A stretch of 8,462 bases of DNA, from NCBI GenBank assembly GCA_005883865.1, contig VBAO01000155.1:1-8462 (forward strand), written 5' to 3'. Under the pieces are notes generated by a model. The model was not told where the DNA came from. It searched no databases and saw nothing but the letters and a program-made list of their open reading frames with translations. This document shows positions 1-7,679 of this stretch, piece after piece (positions within the stretch are counted from its first letter, which is position 1; each line of letters begins with the position of its first letter). This stretch comes from Candidatus Segetimicrobium genomatis. GTDB lineage: Bacteria > Sysuimicrobiota > Sysuimicrobiia > Sysuimicrobiales > Segetimicrobiaceae. Position numbers and translations under genes: made by a program.

Positions 1-1
1 C

Positions 2-1459
2 GGGACGCGGGAGTTCGACCGCCGCGCGCGCGAAGGCAACCTCGTGCCGGTGTCCTGCGAGGTTGTCGCGGATCTCGACACCCCGATCTCCGCGTACCTC
101 CGCCTGCGTGATCTCCCGCAGCCGTTCTTGCTCGAGAGCGTGGAAGGGGGGGAAAAGCTCGCGCGCTATTCCTTCCTCGGCGCCCAGCCGCGGCTGACCC
201 TCAAGGCATTCCCCACCCACGTCGAGGTGGCCGAGGGACACGCAACCCGGCGGAGTGCCTTGGATCCGCTGGAGGCGGCGCGGGCTATTTTACAAAAGTA
301 CCGGCCGGTCGTCGACCCCTCGCTGCCGCGGTTCTACGGCGGCCTCGTCGGGTGGTTCGGATACGACCTGGTCCGGACGATCGAGCATCTGCCGAACCGG
401 CCTCCCGACGACCGCGGCCTGCCCATCTGCAGTCTCCAGCTGGCGGATGCCGTGATGATCTTCGACCACCTCCGGCACCGGATCCGGATCGTGGCGAACG
501 CCTTCGTCGAAGAAGGGGCGGAGCGCGCCTACCGGGGCGCACGCACGCGCATCGAGGAGTGGCTCGACCGGCTCGGACGGCCCCTGCCCGAGCCATCCGG
601 GGCGACCGGCGCGGTCCCCACCCTGGCGGTCCGCTCGAACATGACCCGCGAGCGGTACATCGCGGCCGTCCGGCGCTGTAAGGAGTACATCTGTGCGGGA
701 GATGCGTTCCAGATCGTCCTCTCGCAGCGGTTCGCCGGCGAGGTGGGAGCGCTCGATCCGTTCACGATCTACCGGGCGCTCAGGACGATCAATCCCTCGC
801 CTTTCATGTTCTTCCTCGAAAGCGGGGAAGCCGCGCTCGTGGGAGCGTCCCCGGAGCTGCTGGTCCGCCTCGAGGGGGACCTGGTCGAGATGCGCCCGAT
901 CGCCGGGACGCGCCGGCGGGGGCTTACCGAGGACGAGGACCGGCAGCTCGCCGCGGAGCTGCTGGCCGATGAAAAGGAGCGGGCGGAGCACGTCATGCTC
1001 GTCGACCTGACCCGAAACGATATCGGGAGGATCGCGCGGTACGGCACGGTGCAGGTGTCGGAGCTGATGGCGATCGAGCGCTACTCGCACGTCATGCACA
1101 TCGTCAGCAACGTCCATGGGCGGCTCGCGCCGGGCCGCGACGCCATCGATGTCCTGCGGGCGGTGTTTCCCCACGGCACCGTGAGCGGGGCGCCCAAAGT
1201 CCGGGCGATGGAGATCCTGGATGAGCTCGAGCCCACCGCCCGCGGTCCCTACGCCGGCGCGGTCGGGTACGTGGGGTTCGGAGGAGCGCTCGACACCTGC
1301 ATCGGGATCCGGACCCTGGTGATCAAGGACGGCTTGGCGTACGCGCAGGCCGGGGGCGGGATCGTGGCCGACTCCGACCCATCGGCGGAGTACGACGAGA
1401 CGATCAACAAGGCCAAGGTCCTGATCCGGGCGATCGAAGCGGCGGGGCGGGGGCTATGA
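2..1459 (+). CDS. trpE: Anthranilate synthase component I (TrpE), 5' end cut by window edge
   Basis: Aminase subunit of anthranilate synthase: with ammonia supplied by TrpG it turns chorismate into anthranilate plus pyruvate, the first step of tryptophan synthesis. The N-terminal domain carries the LLES motif (nt 128-139), part of the tryptophan feedback site in characterised TrpE, so feedback inhibition is likely. The C-terminal chorismate-binding domain shows PIAGT (896-910), the [16 protein letters not shown] stretch (968-1021), [11 protein letters not shown] (from 1166) and the terminal [15 protein letters not shown] block. A GTG at 44 could serve as start, but the 14 codons before it (2-43) are open and read [14 protein letters not shown], which matches the usual TrpE N-terminus, so translation almost certainly begins a few codons left of the window. 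The stop at 1457 lies one base before trpG. PabB and isochorismate synthases share the fold; the neighbours and the LLES motif decide for TrpE. Confidence 0.97.
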   Translation, partial: GTREFDRRAREGNLVPVSCEVVADLDTPISAYLRLRDLPQPFLLESVEGGEKLARYSFLGAQPRLTLKAFPTHVEVAEGHATRRSALDPLEAARAILQKYRPVVDPSLPRFYGGLVGWFGYDLVRTIEHLPNRPPDDRGLPICSLQLADAVMIFDHLRHRIRIVANAFVEEGAERAYRGARTRIEEWLDRLGRPLPEPSGATGAVPTLAVRSNMTRERYIAAVRRCKEYICAGDAFQIVLSQRFAGEVGALDPFTIYRALRTINPSPFMFFLESGEAALVGASPELLVRLEGDLVEMRPIAGTRRRGLTEDEDRQLAAELLADEKERAEHVMLVDLTRNDIGRIARYGTVQVSELMAIERYSHVMHIVSNVHGRLAPGRDAIDVLRAVFPHGTVSGAPKVRAMEILDELEPTARGPYAGAVGYVGFGGALDTCIGIRTLVIKDGLAYAQAGGGIVADSDPSAEYDETINKAKVLIRAIEAAGRGL

Positions 1460-1460
1460 G

Positions 1461-2069
<609 letters not shown>

Positions 2070-2073
2070 GGGG

Positions 2074-3090
2074 ATGGCGCTCAGGCCTGCGATCTCGAAG
2101 ATCGCCGCCCACGGGACGCTGACCGAGCCGGAGGCCCACCAGGCGATGGGCCACATCATGGACGGCGAGGCGACCCCGGCGCAGATCGCCTCCTTTATCA
2201 CCGCGCTGGCGATGCGGGGCGAGACCGTCGAGGAGATCACCGGGTTCGCCCGTGCGATGCGCGAGCGCGCCGTCACGATCGCCCCCCGGGCGGACCATCT
2301 GGTCGACATCGTGGGGACCGGGGGGGACCGGCTGAACACCTTCAACGTCTCCACGACCTCGGCGTTCGTGATCGCGGGGGCCGGGGGCCACGTCGCCAAG
2401 CACGGCAACCGGGCCGCGAGCTCTCGGTGCGGGAGCGCCGACGTGCTGGAGGCCCTCGGCATCAACCTCCAGGCGTCCCCCGAGGTGGTCCAGGCGTGCA
2501 TCGAGGAGGTGGGGTTCGGCTTCATGTTCGCCCCCCTCTTTCACCCGGCGTTCAAGCACGCGCTGGCCCCGCGGCGCGAGATCGGCATCCGGACGGTGTT
2601 CAACATCCTCGGCCCGCTGACCAACCCGGCGCGCGCGCGGCGGTACCTGCAGGGCGCTCCCAGCGCGGCGCACACCGAGTTGATGGCACGGGTCCTGGCG
2701 GCGCTGGGCGCCGACCGGGCGTTCGTCGTGCACGGGGAGGACGGGATGGACGAGATCTCGATCTGCGCGCCGACCCGGATCTCCGCGGTGGTGGATGGGA
2801 CCGTCCGCACCTATACCCTCAGCCCCGAGGAGCTGGGCTTCAAGCGCGCCTCCCTCGAAGCGATCCGCGGGGGCACCCCGGAGGAGAACGCGGAGATCTG
2901 CGTGGGCGTGCTCCGGGGGGAGGAGGGGCCGCGCCGCGACATCGTGCTCATGAACGCCGGCGCCGCCCTCGTCGCCGCGGGGCTGGCCGGGAAGATCGCG
3001 GAGGGCATCACCCGCGCCGCCCAGAGCATCGACTCGGGCGCCGCCTACGCGAAGCTCGAGGCGCTCCGCCTCAAGACGAAGTTTGCGTGA
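2074..3090 (+). CDS. trpD: Anthranilate phosphoribosyltransferase (TrpD)
   Basis: Transfers phosphoribose from PRPP to anthranilate. The 338-residue protein has the usual family length and all hallmark motifs: the helical N-terminal domain; GTGGD at 81-85, which binds the PRPP diphosphate; NVST at 91-94; KHGNR at 109-113 followed by the SSRCGSADVLEALG block; HP at 157-158; GPLTNP at 180-185; and the metal-binding DE pair at 226-227 in GEDGMDE. It is a stand-alone enzyme, not fused to TrpG as in enteric bacteria. ATG 2074 follows the trpG stop by four bases and is preceded by the purine-rich GAAGGGTAGGGGG, which overlaps that stop and probably acts as ribosome binding site. Nothing in the motifs suggests loss of activity. 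Confidence 0.97.
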   Translation: MALRPAISKIAAHGTLTEPEAHQAMGHIMDGEATPAQIASFITALAMRGETVEEITGFARAMRERAVTIAPRADHLVDIVGTGGDRLNTFNVSTTSAFVIAGAGGHVAKHGNRAASSRCGSADVLEALGINLQASPEVVQACIEEVGFGFMFAPLFHPAFKHALAPRREIGIRTVFNILGPLTNPARARRYLQGAPSAAHTELMARVLAALGADRAFVVHGEDGMDEISICAPTRISAVVDGTVRTYTLSPEELGFKRASLEAIRGGTPEENAEICVGVLRGEEGPRRDIVLMNAGAALVAAGLAGKIAEGITRAAQSIDSGAAYAKLEALRLKTKFA

Positions 3091-3092
3091 GG
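3089..3092 (+). promoter_or_regulatory. GAGG that bears on the trpC start
   Basis: GAGG overlaps the trpD stop. It lies 2 bases before ATG 3095 but 8 bases before GTG 3101. Spacing favours the GTG, codon type the ATG. Only two residues are at stake between them. Confidence 0.45.
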
Positions 3093-3094
3093 CG

Positions 3095-3886
3095 ATGCGC
3101 GTGACCGGTGTCCTGCGGGAGATCGTCGCGAACAAGACCCAAGAGCTCGCGGATCGCCGCCGCCGCGTCCCGCTCGATGAGCTCCGCGGCCGGGCCGCCG
3201 CCGCGGGCCCTCCCAGGCCGTTCCTCGCGGCACTCCGGGGGCCGCGCATCCGGCTGATCGCGGAGGTGAAGGGCGCCTCCCCTTCGGCGGGGGCGATCCG
3301 GCCGGAGTTCGACCCTGCCGCGATCGCCCGGGGGTACGAGGGCGCGGGCGCCGCGGCGATTTCGGTCCTCACGGACGCCCGGTACTTCCGGGGCGCGGAC
3401 GCGCACCTCGTCGAGGTCCGGCGTGCGGTGGGGGTGCCCGTCCTCCGCAAGGACTTCGTGATCGACCCATACCAGGTCTACGAGGCGCGGGCGCTCGGGG
3501 CGGATGCGGTGCTCCTGATCGCCGCCATCCTCTCCCCGGCGGCGGTTGAAGACCTGCAGGGGCTCGCGCACGAGCTCGGGATGGCCGCGCTCGTCGAGGT
3601 GCACGCGGAGGCCGATCTCCGGGGGGCGCTCGCGGCCCGGGCCCCGCTCGTCGGGATCAACAACCGGAACCTCGACACGCTCGAGGTCACACTCGAGCCG
3701 GCGCGGACGCTCCGCCCCCGCATCCCGGAGGGGATCACGGTGGTCGCCGAGAGCGGGATCGAGGCGCGCTCCCAGGTCGAGGAGATGGAGCGGCTGGGGA
3801 TGCACGCGGTCCTCGTGGGCACCGCGCTGATGCGGGCGCCGGACCCGGCGGCCCGCGTGCGGGAGCTCCTCGGTATCGGGCGATAA
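3095..3886 (+). CDS. trpC: Indole-3-glycerol phosphate synthase (TrpC)
   Basis: Closes the indole ring: decarboxylates and cyclises carboxyphenylamino-deoxyribulose phosphate to indole-3-glycerol phosphate. It is a monofunctional (beta/alpha)8 barrel of 263 residues, with no TrpF fusion. Counting from ATG 3095, the catalytic set known from the Sulfolobus enzyme is present: Glu57 and Lys59 in AEVKGASPS, Lys119 in LRKDF, Glu168 in VEVH, Asn190 in NNRNL, and Glu219-Ser220 in VAESGI. The start is uncertain. TTG 3083 would overlap trpD; ATG 3095 has GAGG only 2 bases ahead; GTG 3101 has the same GAGG at an ideal 8 bases and also fits the family's N-terminus. The difference is at most six residues. 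The stop TAA ends at 3886 and overlaps an ATG by one base. Confidence 0.96.
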   Translation: MRVTGVLREIVANKTQELADRRRRVPLDELRGRAAAAGPPRPFLAALRGPRIRLIAEVKGASPSAGAIRPEFDPAAIARGYEGAGAAAISVLTDARYFRGADAHLVEVRRAVGVPVLRKDFVIDPYQVYEARALGADAVLLIAAILSPAAVEDLQGLAHELGMAALVEVHAEADLRGALAARAPLVGINNRNLDTLEVTLEPARTLRPRIPEGITVVAESGIEARSQVEEMERLGMHAVLVGTALMRAPDPAARVRELLGIGR

Positions 3887-3895
3887 TGGGAGGAG
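3866..3895 (+). promoter_or_regulatory. Possible hairpin masking the trpS ribosome binding site
   Basis: CTCCTC (3866-3871), in the last codons of trpC, can pair with GAGGAG (3890-3895) in the trpS ribosome site. Inside lies TATCG/CGATA (3874-3878 and 3881-3885), with a tight two-base loop or four bases if the last pair opens. Translation of trpC to its stop at 3886 would open such a structure and couple the two genes. Short arms of this kind also arise by chance in GC-rich DNA. Confidence 0.3.
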
Positions 3896-3896
3896 G
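3889..3896 (+). promoter_or_regulatory. Strong ribosome binding site of trpS
   Basis: GGAGGAGG ends a few bases before ATG 3901; the first GGAGG is 7 bases from it. This places the start at 3901 and not at ATG 3886, which overlaps the trpC stop (TAATG) but has no ribosome site of its own. Confidence 0.75.
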
Positions 3897-3900
3897 GGTT

Positions 3901-4953
3901 ATGGCAGTCACCGAGACGAAGGTCAGGCCCGACGCCCGGCCCGCCGGGCGCAAGGGACGGCGGCGCCTCCTCACTGGGGACCGCCCGACCGGCAAGCTCC
4001 ACCTGGGCCACTATGTGGGATCGCTGGAGAACCGCCTGCGGCTGCAGGAGGAGTACGAGACCCGGGAGATCAAGGAGCACATCTACGACCTCGTGCTCGA
4101 TTATCTCAGCGTCGGCATCGATCCCGCGCGGAGCACGATCTATCTGCAGTCGCTCGTCCCCGAGGTGGCGGTGCTGCAGCTGATCTTCTCCATGCTCACC
4201 ACCGTCCCGCGCCTCCAGCGGGTGCCGACGCTCAAGGAGATCATGCGCGATCTCAAACTCGAGACCGCCTCCCTGGGCCTGCTCTCGTATCCGGTGCTCC
4301 AGGCCGCCGACATCCTGATGGTGCGGGCCGATGTCGTGCCGGTGGGAAAGGATCAGGCCAGCCACCTCGAGGTCACCCGGGAGATCGCCCGGCGGTTCAA
4401 CGAATTGTACGGGTCCGTGTTCCCCGAGCCGGAGACGATCACCGGCCGGGTGGGGACGCTGGTCGGGATCGACGGCCAGGCCAAGATGAGCAAATCGCTC
4501 GATAACGCGATCTACCTCTCGGACGATGCGGCGACGGTGACGCGCAAGGTCGGCGCGATGTTTACCGACCCGACCCGGATCCACCCGACCGATCCCGGCC
4601 ACGTCGAGGGAAACCCCGTGTTCATCCTCCACGACGCGTTCAACCGGGACCGGGCCGAAGTGGAGGAGCTCAAGGAGCGATACCGCAAGGGCACCGTGGG
4701 GGACGTCGAGGTCAAGAAGCGGCTGGCCCGGGCCTTGAACGAATTTCTGGAGCCGGTGCGGGAGCGGCGCGCCCGGTTCGCGGCCGCCCCCCGCCAACTG
4801 GAGGAGATCATCATCGAGGGGAGCCGCGTCACGCGCCGGGAAGCCGAGGAGACCCTGCACCTGTGTCTCGGCCGGATGGGGATGGACTACTTCCGCCAGG
4901 TCGGGCCGGACGACCGCCGGCCGGGCGACGCGCGACGGGCCGGGTCGAGGTAG
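3901..4953 (+). CDS. trpS: Tryptophanyl-tRNA synthetase with an apparent internal deletion
   Basis: Class I aminoacyl-tRNA synthetase expected to charge tRNA-Trp. Residue 1 is ATG 3901. A basic, non-conserved stretch of about 20 residues leads into [13 protein letters not shown], whose HLGH (34-37) is the HIGH signature. [27 protein letters not shown] and KMSKS (195-199) follow, then the helical C-terminal domain and a short Arg-rich tail. The oddity is after Tyr52-Glu53: the strand and D-x-[HQ]-A-[LI]-T loop that normally separate this point from the next helix are absent, and the sequence passes directly to [22 protein letters not shown]. About 17-20 residues are missing compared with Bacillus or Thermotoga TrpRS, in frame, though total length (350) looks normal because of the added ends. 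Activity is therefore doubtful without a check of the assembly. ATG 3886 is an alternative start but lacks a ribosome site. Confidence 0.93.
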   Translation: MAVTETKVRPDARPAGRKGRRRLLTGDRPTGKLHLGHYVGSLENRLRLQEEYETREIKEHIYDLVLDYLSVGIDPARSTIYLQSLVPEVAVLQLIFSMLTTVPRLQRVPTLKEIMRDLKLETASLGLLSYPVLQAADILMVRADVVPVGKDQASHLEVTREIARRFNELYGSVFPEPETITGRVGTLVGIDGQAKMSKSLDNAIYLSDDAATVTRKVGAMFTDPTRIHPTDPGHVEGNPVFILHDAFNRDRAEVEELKERYRKGTVGDVEVKKRLARALNEFLEPVRERRARFAAAPRQLEEIIIEGSRVTRREAEETLHLCLGRMGMDYFRQVGPDDRRPGDARRAGSR

Positions 4954-4972
4954 CGCCGGGCGGGCGCGTCCG

Positions 4973-5602
4973 ATGGTGCGCGTAAAGATCTGCGGGATCA
5001 AGCGGCTCGAGGACGCCCTGGCCGCCGTGGACGCCGGCGCGGCCGCGATCGGGCTCAACTTCTGGCGGCCGGGCCGGCGGTATGTCCCCCCGGAGATCGC
5101 CCGCGTGATCGCGCACGCCGTTCCCCCCTTCGTGGCGCGGGTGGGGGTGTTCGCGGACGAGGACGCCGAGACCATCCGGCGGATCGCCGATCTCTGCGCG
5201 CTGGATGCGCTCCAGCTGCACGGGGCCGAGAGCCCGGAGTTCTGCCGGCAGTTCGATCGGCCGGTGATCAAGAGCATCAAGGTGCGGGGCCCCGAGAGCG
5301 TCGAGGGGCTGGCCCGCTACCGCGTCGCCGCGCTGCTGTTGGACACTCACATGCCCGGGGCGATGGGGGGGACCGGCCGGGCGTTTGACTGGTCGCTGGC
5401 GGTTCGAGCCAAGGAGGCCGGGCCGGTGATCCTGTCGGGGGGACTGACGCCCGAGAACGTGGGGGAGGCGATCCAGGCGGTGGCGCCATACGCGGTCGAC
5501 GTTGCGAGCGGGGTGGAGACCGGAGGGCAGAAGGATCCGGCCAAGATCCGGGCGTTCATCGCCCGGGTGCACGAGTGGAACGCCGCGGAGGTGCGGCGAT
5601 GA
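4973..5602 (+). CDS. trpF: Phosphoribosylanthranilate isomerase (TrpF)
   Basis: Isomerises phosphoribosylanthranilate to carboxyphenylamino-deoxyribulose phosphate, the substrate of TrpC. It is a free-standing (beta/alpha)8 barrel of 209 residues. The general base Cys7 is in VKICGIK, Arg36 sits in GRRYV (commonly SPRYV), the general acid Asp124 is in [14 protein letters not shown], and the phosphate-binding loops are SGGL (155-158) and DVASGVE (176-182; Ser is usual at the third position). Only three tryptophans occur. The gene begins 19 bases after trpS; the leader has no strong ribosome binding site and contains a small GC inverted repeat. ATG 4973 is chosen because it places Cys7 at the standard distance; GTG 4976 would remove one residue. 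The stop overlaps the trpB start by four bases. Confidence 0.96.
   Translation: MVRVKICGIKRLEDALAAVDAGAAAIGLNFWRPGRRYVPPEIARVIAHAVPPFVARVGVFADEDAETIRRIADLCALDALQLHGAESPEFCRQFDRPVIKSIKVRGPESVEGLARYRVAALLLDTHMPGAMGGTGRAFDWSLAVRAKEAGPVILSGGLTPENVGEAIQAVAPYAVDVASGVETGGQKDPAKIRAFIARVHEWNAAEVRR
5587..5591 (+). promoter_or_regulatory. Ribosome binding site of trpB
   Basis: A perfect GGAGG inside the last codons of trpF, 7 bases before ATG 5599. It selects this start over the upstream in-frame GTG at 5575. Confidence 0.75.
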
Positions 5603-6804
5603 CCGCGCAGCCGATGACCGCCCCGCGATCGCGGGGACGGTTCGGCGCGTACGGCGGCCGCTACGTCCCGGAGACGTTGATCCCGGTGCTCGACGAGCTC
5701 GAAGCCGAGTACGCCCAGGCGGTCCGCGATCCCGCCTTCGCGGCCGAGGTCGATCGGTACCTCCGAACCTTCTGCGGGCGGCCGACCCCGCTCTACTTCG
5801 CCCGCCGGCTGACCGAGGCCCTCGGCGGCGCGCGCATCTACCTGAAGCGCGAGGACCTGCTCCATACCGGCGCCCACAAGATGAACAACACGATCGGCCA
5901 GGTGCTCCTTGCCATCCGCATGGGAAAACGGCGGATCATCGCCGAGACCGGGGCGGGCCAGCACGGGGTGGCCACGGCCACCGCCGCGGCGGCGTTCGGC
6001 CTCCCGTGCGACGTCTACATGGGCACCGAGGATATGGAGCGGCAGGCCCTCAACGTGTTTCGCATGCAGCTCCTGGGCGCCCGTGTCATCCCGGTCGATG
6101 CGGGGAGCCGCACGCTCAAGGACGCCATCAACGAAGCCCTCCGGGACTGGGTGACCAACGTCGCCACGACCCTGTACGTGATCGGCTCGGTCGTCGGCCC
6201 GCACCCGTATCCCACGCTCGTGCGGGATTTCCAGTCGGTGATCGGTCGCGAAGCGCGGGAGCAGGTGCAGGCGGCCGAAGGCCGCCTGCCGGACGCGGTC
6301 GTCGCGTGCGTCGGGGGCGGCAGCAACGCGATCGGATTGTTCCATGCGTTCAAGGACGACGCGGGGGTCGCGCTCATTGGCGTCGAAGCCGGAGGATTGG
6401 GGCTCGCGACGGGGCAGCACGCCGCGACCCTGTGCGCGGGAAGCCCGGGCGTGCTCCACGGCGCGATGAGCTACCTGCTGCAGAGCCCCGAGGGCCAGGT
6501 ACTCCCCACGCATTCCATCTCGGCCGGGTTGGATTATCCGGGGGTCGGCCCCGAGCACGCCTACTTCAAGGATGCCGGGCGCGCCCGGTACGTCTCGGTG
6601 ACCGACGCCGAGGCGCTCGAGGGGTTCCACCTGCTCTGCCGGACCGAGGGGATCATCCCCGCGCTCGAGCCGTCCCACGCGGTGGCCTACCTGCGACCCC
6701 TGGCCCCTCGACTCGGACCCGACAAGGTCATCGTCCTCGGCCTCAGCGGCCGCGGCGACAAGGACGTCCACACGGTCGCCAAAGCAATGGGCCAGCGGCT
6801 GTGA
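5599..6804 (+). CDS. trpB: Tryptophan synthase beta subunit (TrpB)
   Basis: PLP enzyme that joins indole, delivered through the tunnel from TrpA, with serine to give tryptophan. The 401-residue protein has the classic TrpB1 layout, starting with [14 protein letters not shown]. Lys94 in HTGAHKMNN binds PLP, Glu116 in AETGAGQHG is the catalytic acid, VGGGSNAIG grips the PLP phosphate, [16 protein letters not shown] is conserved, and Ser383 in LSGRGDKD contacts the pyridine nitrogen. Met replaces the usual Ile after the PLP lysine, a mild change. ATG 5599 overlaps the trpF stop (ATGA) and has GGAGG seven bases upstream; the longer GTG start at 5575 would lie inside trpF and has no such support. 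It belongs to the ordinary alpha-partnered class rather than TrpB2, consistent with the adjacent trpA. Confidence 0.98.
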   Translation: MTAQPMTAPRSRGRFGAYGGRYVPETLIPVLDELEAEYAQAVRDPAFAAEVDRYLRTFCGRPTPLYFARRLTEALGGARIYLKREDLLHTGAHKMNNTIGQVLLAIRMGKRRIIAETGAGQHGVATATAAAAFGLPCDVYMGTEDMERQALNVFRMQLLGARVIPVDAGSRTLKDAINEALRDWVTNVATTLYVIGSVVGPHPYPTLVRDFQSVIGREAREQVQAAEGRLPDAVVACVGGGSNAIGLFHAFKDDAGVALIGVEAGGLGLATGQHAATLCAGSPGVLHGAMSYLLQSPEGQVLPTHSISAGLDYPGVGPEHAYFKDAGRARYVSVTDAEALEGFHLLCRTEGIIPALEPSHAVAYLRPLAPRLGPDKVIVLGLSGRGDKDVHTVAKAMGQRL

Positions 6805-7640
6805 CGTCCTCGCCGGCTGGTCGAGGGACGAGCCCCGCGTCCACCAACCGGCTCGCGAGGACGCTGGCCGATCTGCGGAGGCGGGACCGGCGGGCGTTGA
6901 TCCCGTACGTCATGGCCGGGGATCCGGACCCGACGGCCACCCAGCGGCTGGTGGAGATCCTGACGGAGGCGGGGGCCGACGCGGTGGAGCTCGGCGTCCC
7001 GTTCAGCGATCCGATCGCCGACGGTCCTGTGAACCAGCGCGCCGGGCTCCGTGCGCTCGCCCACGGCATGAGCCTCCGGCGGGCCCTGGACCTGGTCGGC
7101 CGGTTGCGCGAGCGGACCGGGGTCCCACTCGCCATCATGACCTACTACAACCTGGTCCTGAGGTACGGGCTTGGGGCGTTTTGCCGGGACGCCGTGGGCG
7201 CCGGGCTGGACGGGTTGATCGTCGCGGACCTGCCGCCCGAGGAAGGGACGGATCTCGTCGCCGCCGCCCAGCAGGCCGATCTGGCTACGGTGTTCTTGCT
7301 CGCTCCGACCAGCACGGAGGGGCGGATCCGCGCGGTTGCCGCGGCGTCCACCGGGTTCGTCTACTGCGTCTCCCGAACCGGCGTCACGGGCGTCCGCGAC
7401 GAGCTCCCCGCCGGCCTGCGGGACCTGATCTTGCGGATCAGGGAGCAGACCCAGACCCCCATCTGCGTGGGGTTCGGGCTCAGCAGACCCGAGCAGGTGC
7501 GCGAGGTGGCGGCGGTCGCCGACGGCGTGATCGTCGGCAGCGCCCTGGTGCAAATGATCGAGGAAGCCCCCGACGCCCTCGACCGCGTCGGGACGTTCGT
7601 GCGCGGCCTCCGATCGGCGATCGACGACCACCCGAGGTGA
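6801..7640 (+). CDS. trpA: Tryptophan synthase alpha subunit (TrpA)
   Basis: Cleaves indole-3-glycerol phosphate to indole and glyceraldehyde-3-phosphate; indole passes to TrpB. It is a (beta/alpha)8 barrel of 279 residues. Catalytic Glu63 and Asp74 in [12 protein letters not shown] match Glu49 and Asp60 of the Salmonella enzyme, an offset of 14 caused by a Ser/Pro/Gly-rich N-terminal extension of about 15 residues. [22 protein letters not shown] and the phosphate-loop [11 protein letters not shown] are present. Asn78 replaces the residue equivalent to Ile64. GTG 6801 overlaps the trpB stop (GTGA) and is the only standard start in frame before conserved sequence begins; its ribosome site is weak, so coupling to trpB translation is likely. 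An imperfect inverted repeat covers the extension codons. The reading frame stays open far upstream inside trpB, but that part is not coding. Confidence 0.97.
   Translation: MTSSPAGRGTSPASTNRLARTLADLRRRDRRALIPYVMAGDPDPTATQRLVEILTEAGADAVELGVPFSDPIADGPVNQRAGLRALAHGMSLRRALDLVGRLRERTGVPLAIMTYYNLVLRYGLGAFCRDAVGAGLDGLIVADLPPEEGTDLVAAAQQADLATVFLLAPTSTEGRIRAVAAASTGFVYCVSRTGVTGVRDELPAGLRDLILRIREQTQTPICVGFGLSRPEQVREVAAVADGVIVGSALVQMIEEAPDALDRVGTFVRGLRSAIDDHPR
6805..6863 (+). repeat. Imperfect inverted repeat in the first codons of trpA
   Basis: CGTCCTCGC (6805-6813) pairs perfectly with GCGAGGACG (6855-6863). Next to it CGGCTGGT (6814-6821) pairs with ACCAACCG (6843-6850) with one mismatch, leaving a four-base bulge (6851-6854) and a 21-base loop (6822-6842). 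In RNA this would be a long GC-rich hairpin starting four bases after the trpA start base. It coincides with the non-conserved N-terminal extension of TrpA. A role in tuning trpA translation or transcript processing is possible but is inference. Confidence 0.6.
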
Positions 7641-7663
7641 TCACGCGCCTTTAGTTCGCGCTC

Positions 7664-7670
7664 GAGGAGG
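7664..7670 (+). promoter_or_regulatory. Ribosome binding site of the citrate synthase gene
   Basis: GAGGAGG in the 39-base trpA to citrate synthase spacer, 9 bases before GTG 7680. It is the main reason for that start. The spacer otherwise shows no promoter-like pair of hexamers and no stem followed by a T run. Confidence 0.7.
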
Positions 7671-7679
7671 GCATCACTC

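Noticed and set aside
146..156. Run of seven G followed by four A in trpE as a frameshift or indel site
   Set aside because: The frame is correct on both sides ([12 protein letters not shown] is conserved), so there is no sign of a frameshift.
260..300. AT-rich patch in trpE resembling an internal promoter (TTGGAT ... TATTTT)
   Set aside because: Spacing near 20 bases is poor, the site is within a well conserved gene and codes normally; no gene starts nearby.
4953..4967. Inverted repeat GCGCC-GGGCG-GGCGC between trpS and trpF
   Set aside because: Only five base pairs, no T run, and likely by chance in such GC-rich DNA; not called as terminator or regulator.
3478..5280. Open frame of 600 codons on the - strand opposite trpC, trpS and trpF
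   Set aside because: Same reasoning: low-complexity translation, no family features, and strong evidence for the + strand genes.
5502..6800. Upstream extension of the trpA reading frame through trpB, which would suggest a 712-residue fusion
   Set aside because: The extension translates to Arg/Gly/Pro-rich sequence without similarity, while trpB is well conserved in its own frame. TrpA starts at GTG 6801.
7641..7665. Possible terminator after trpA (GCGC ... GCGC)
   Set aside because: The arms are only four bases and no T tract follows.
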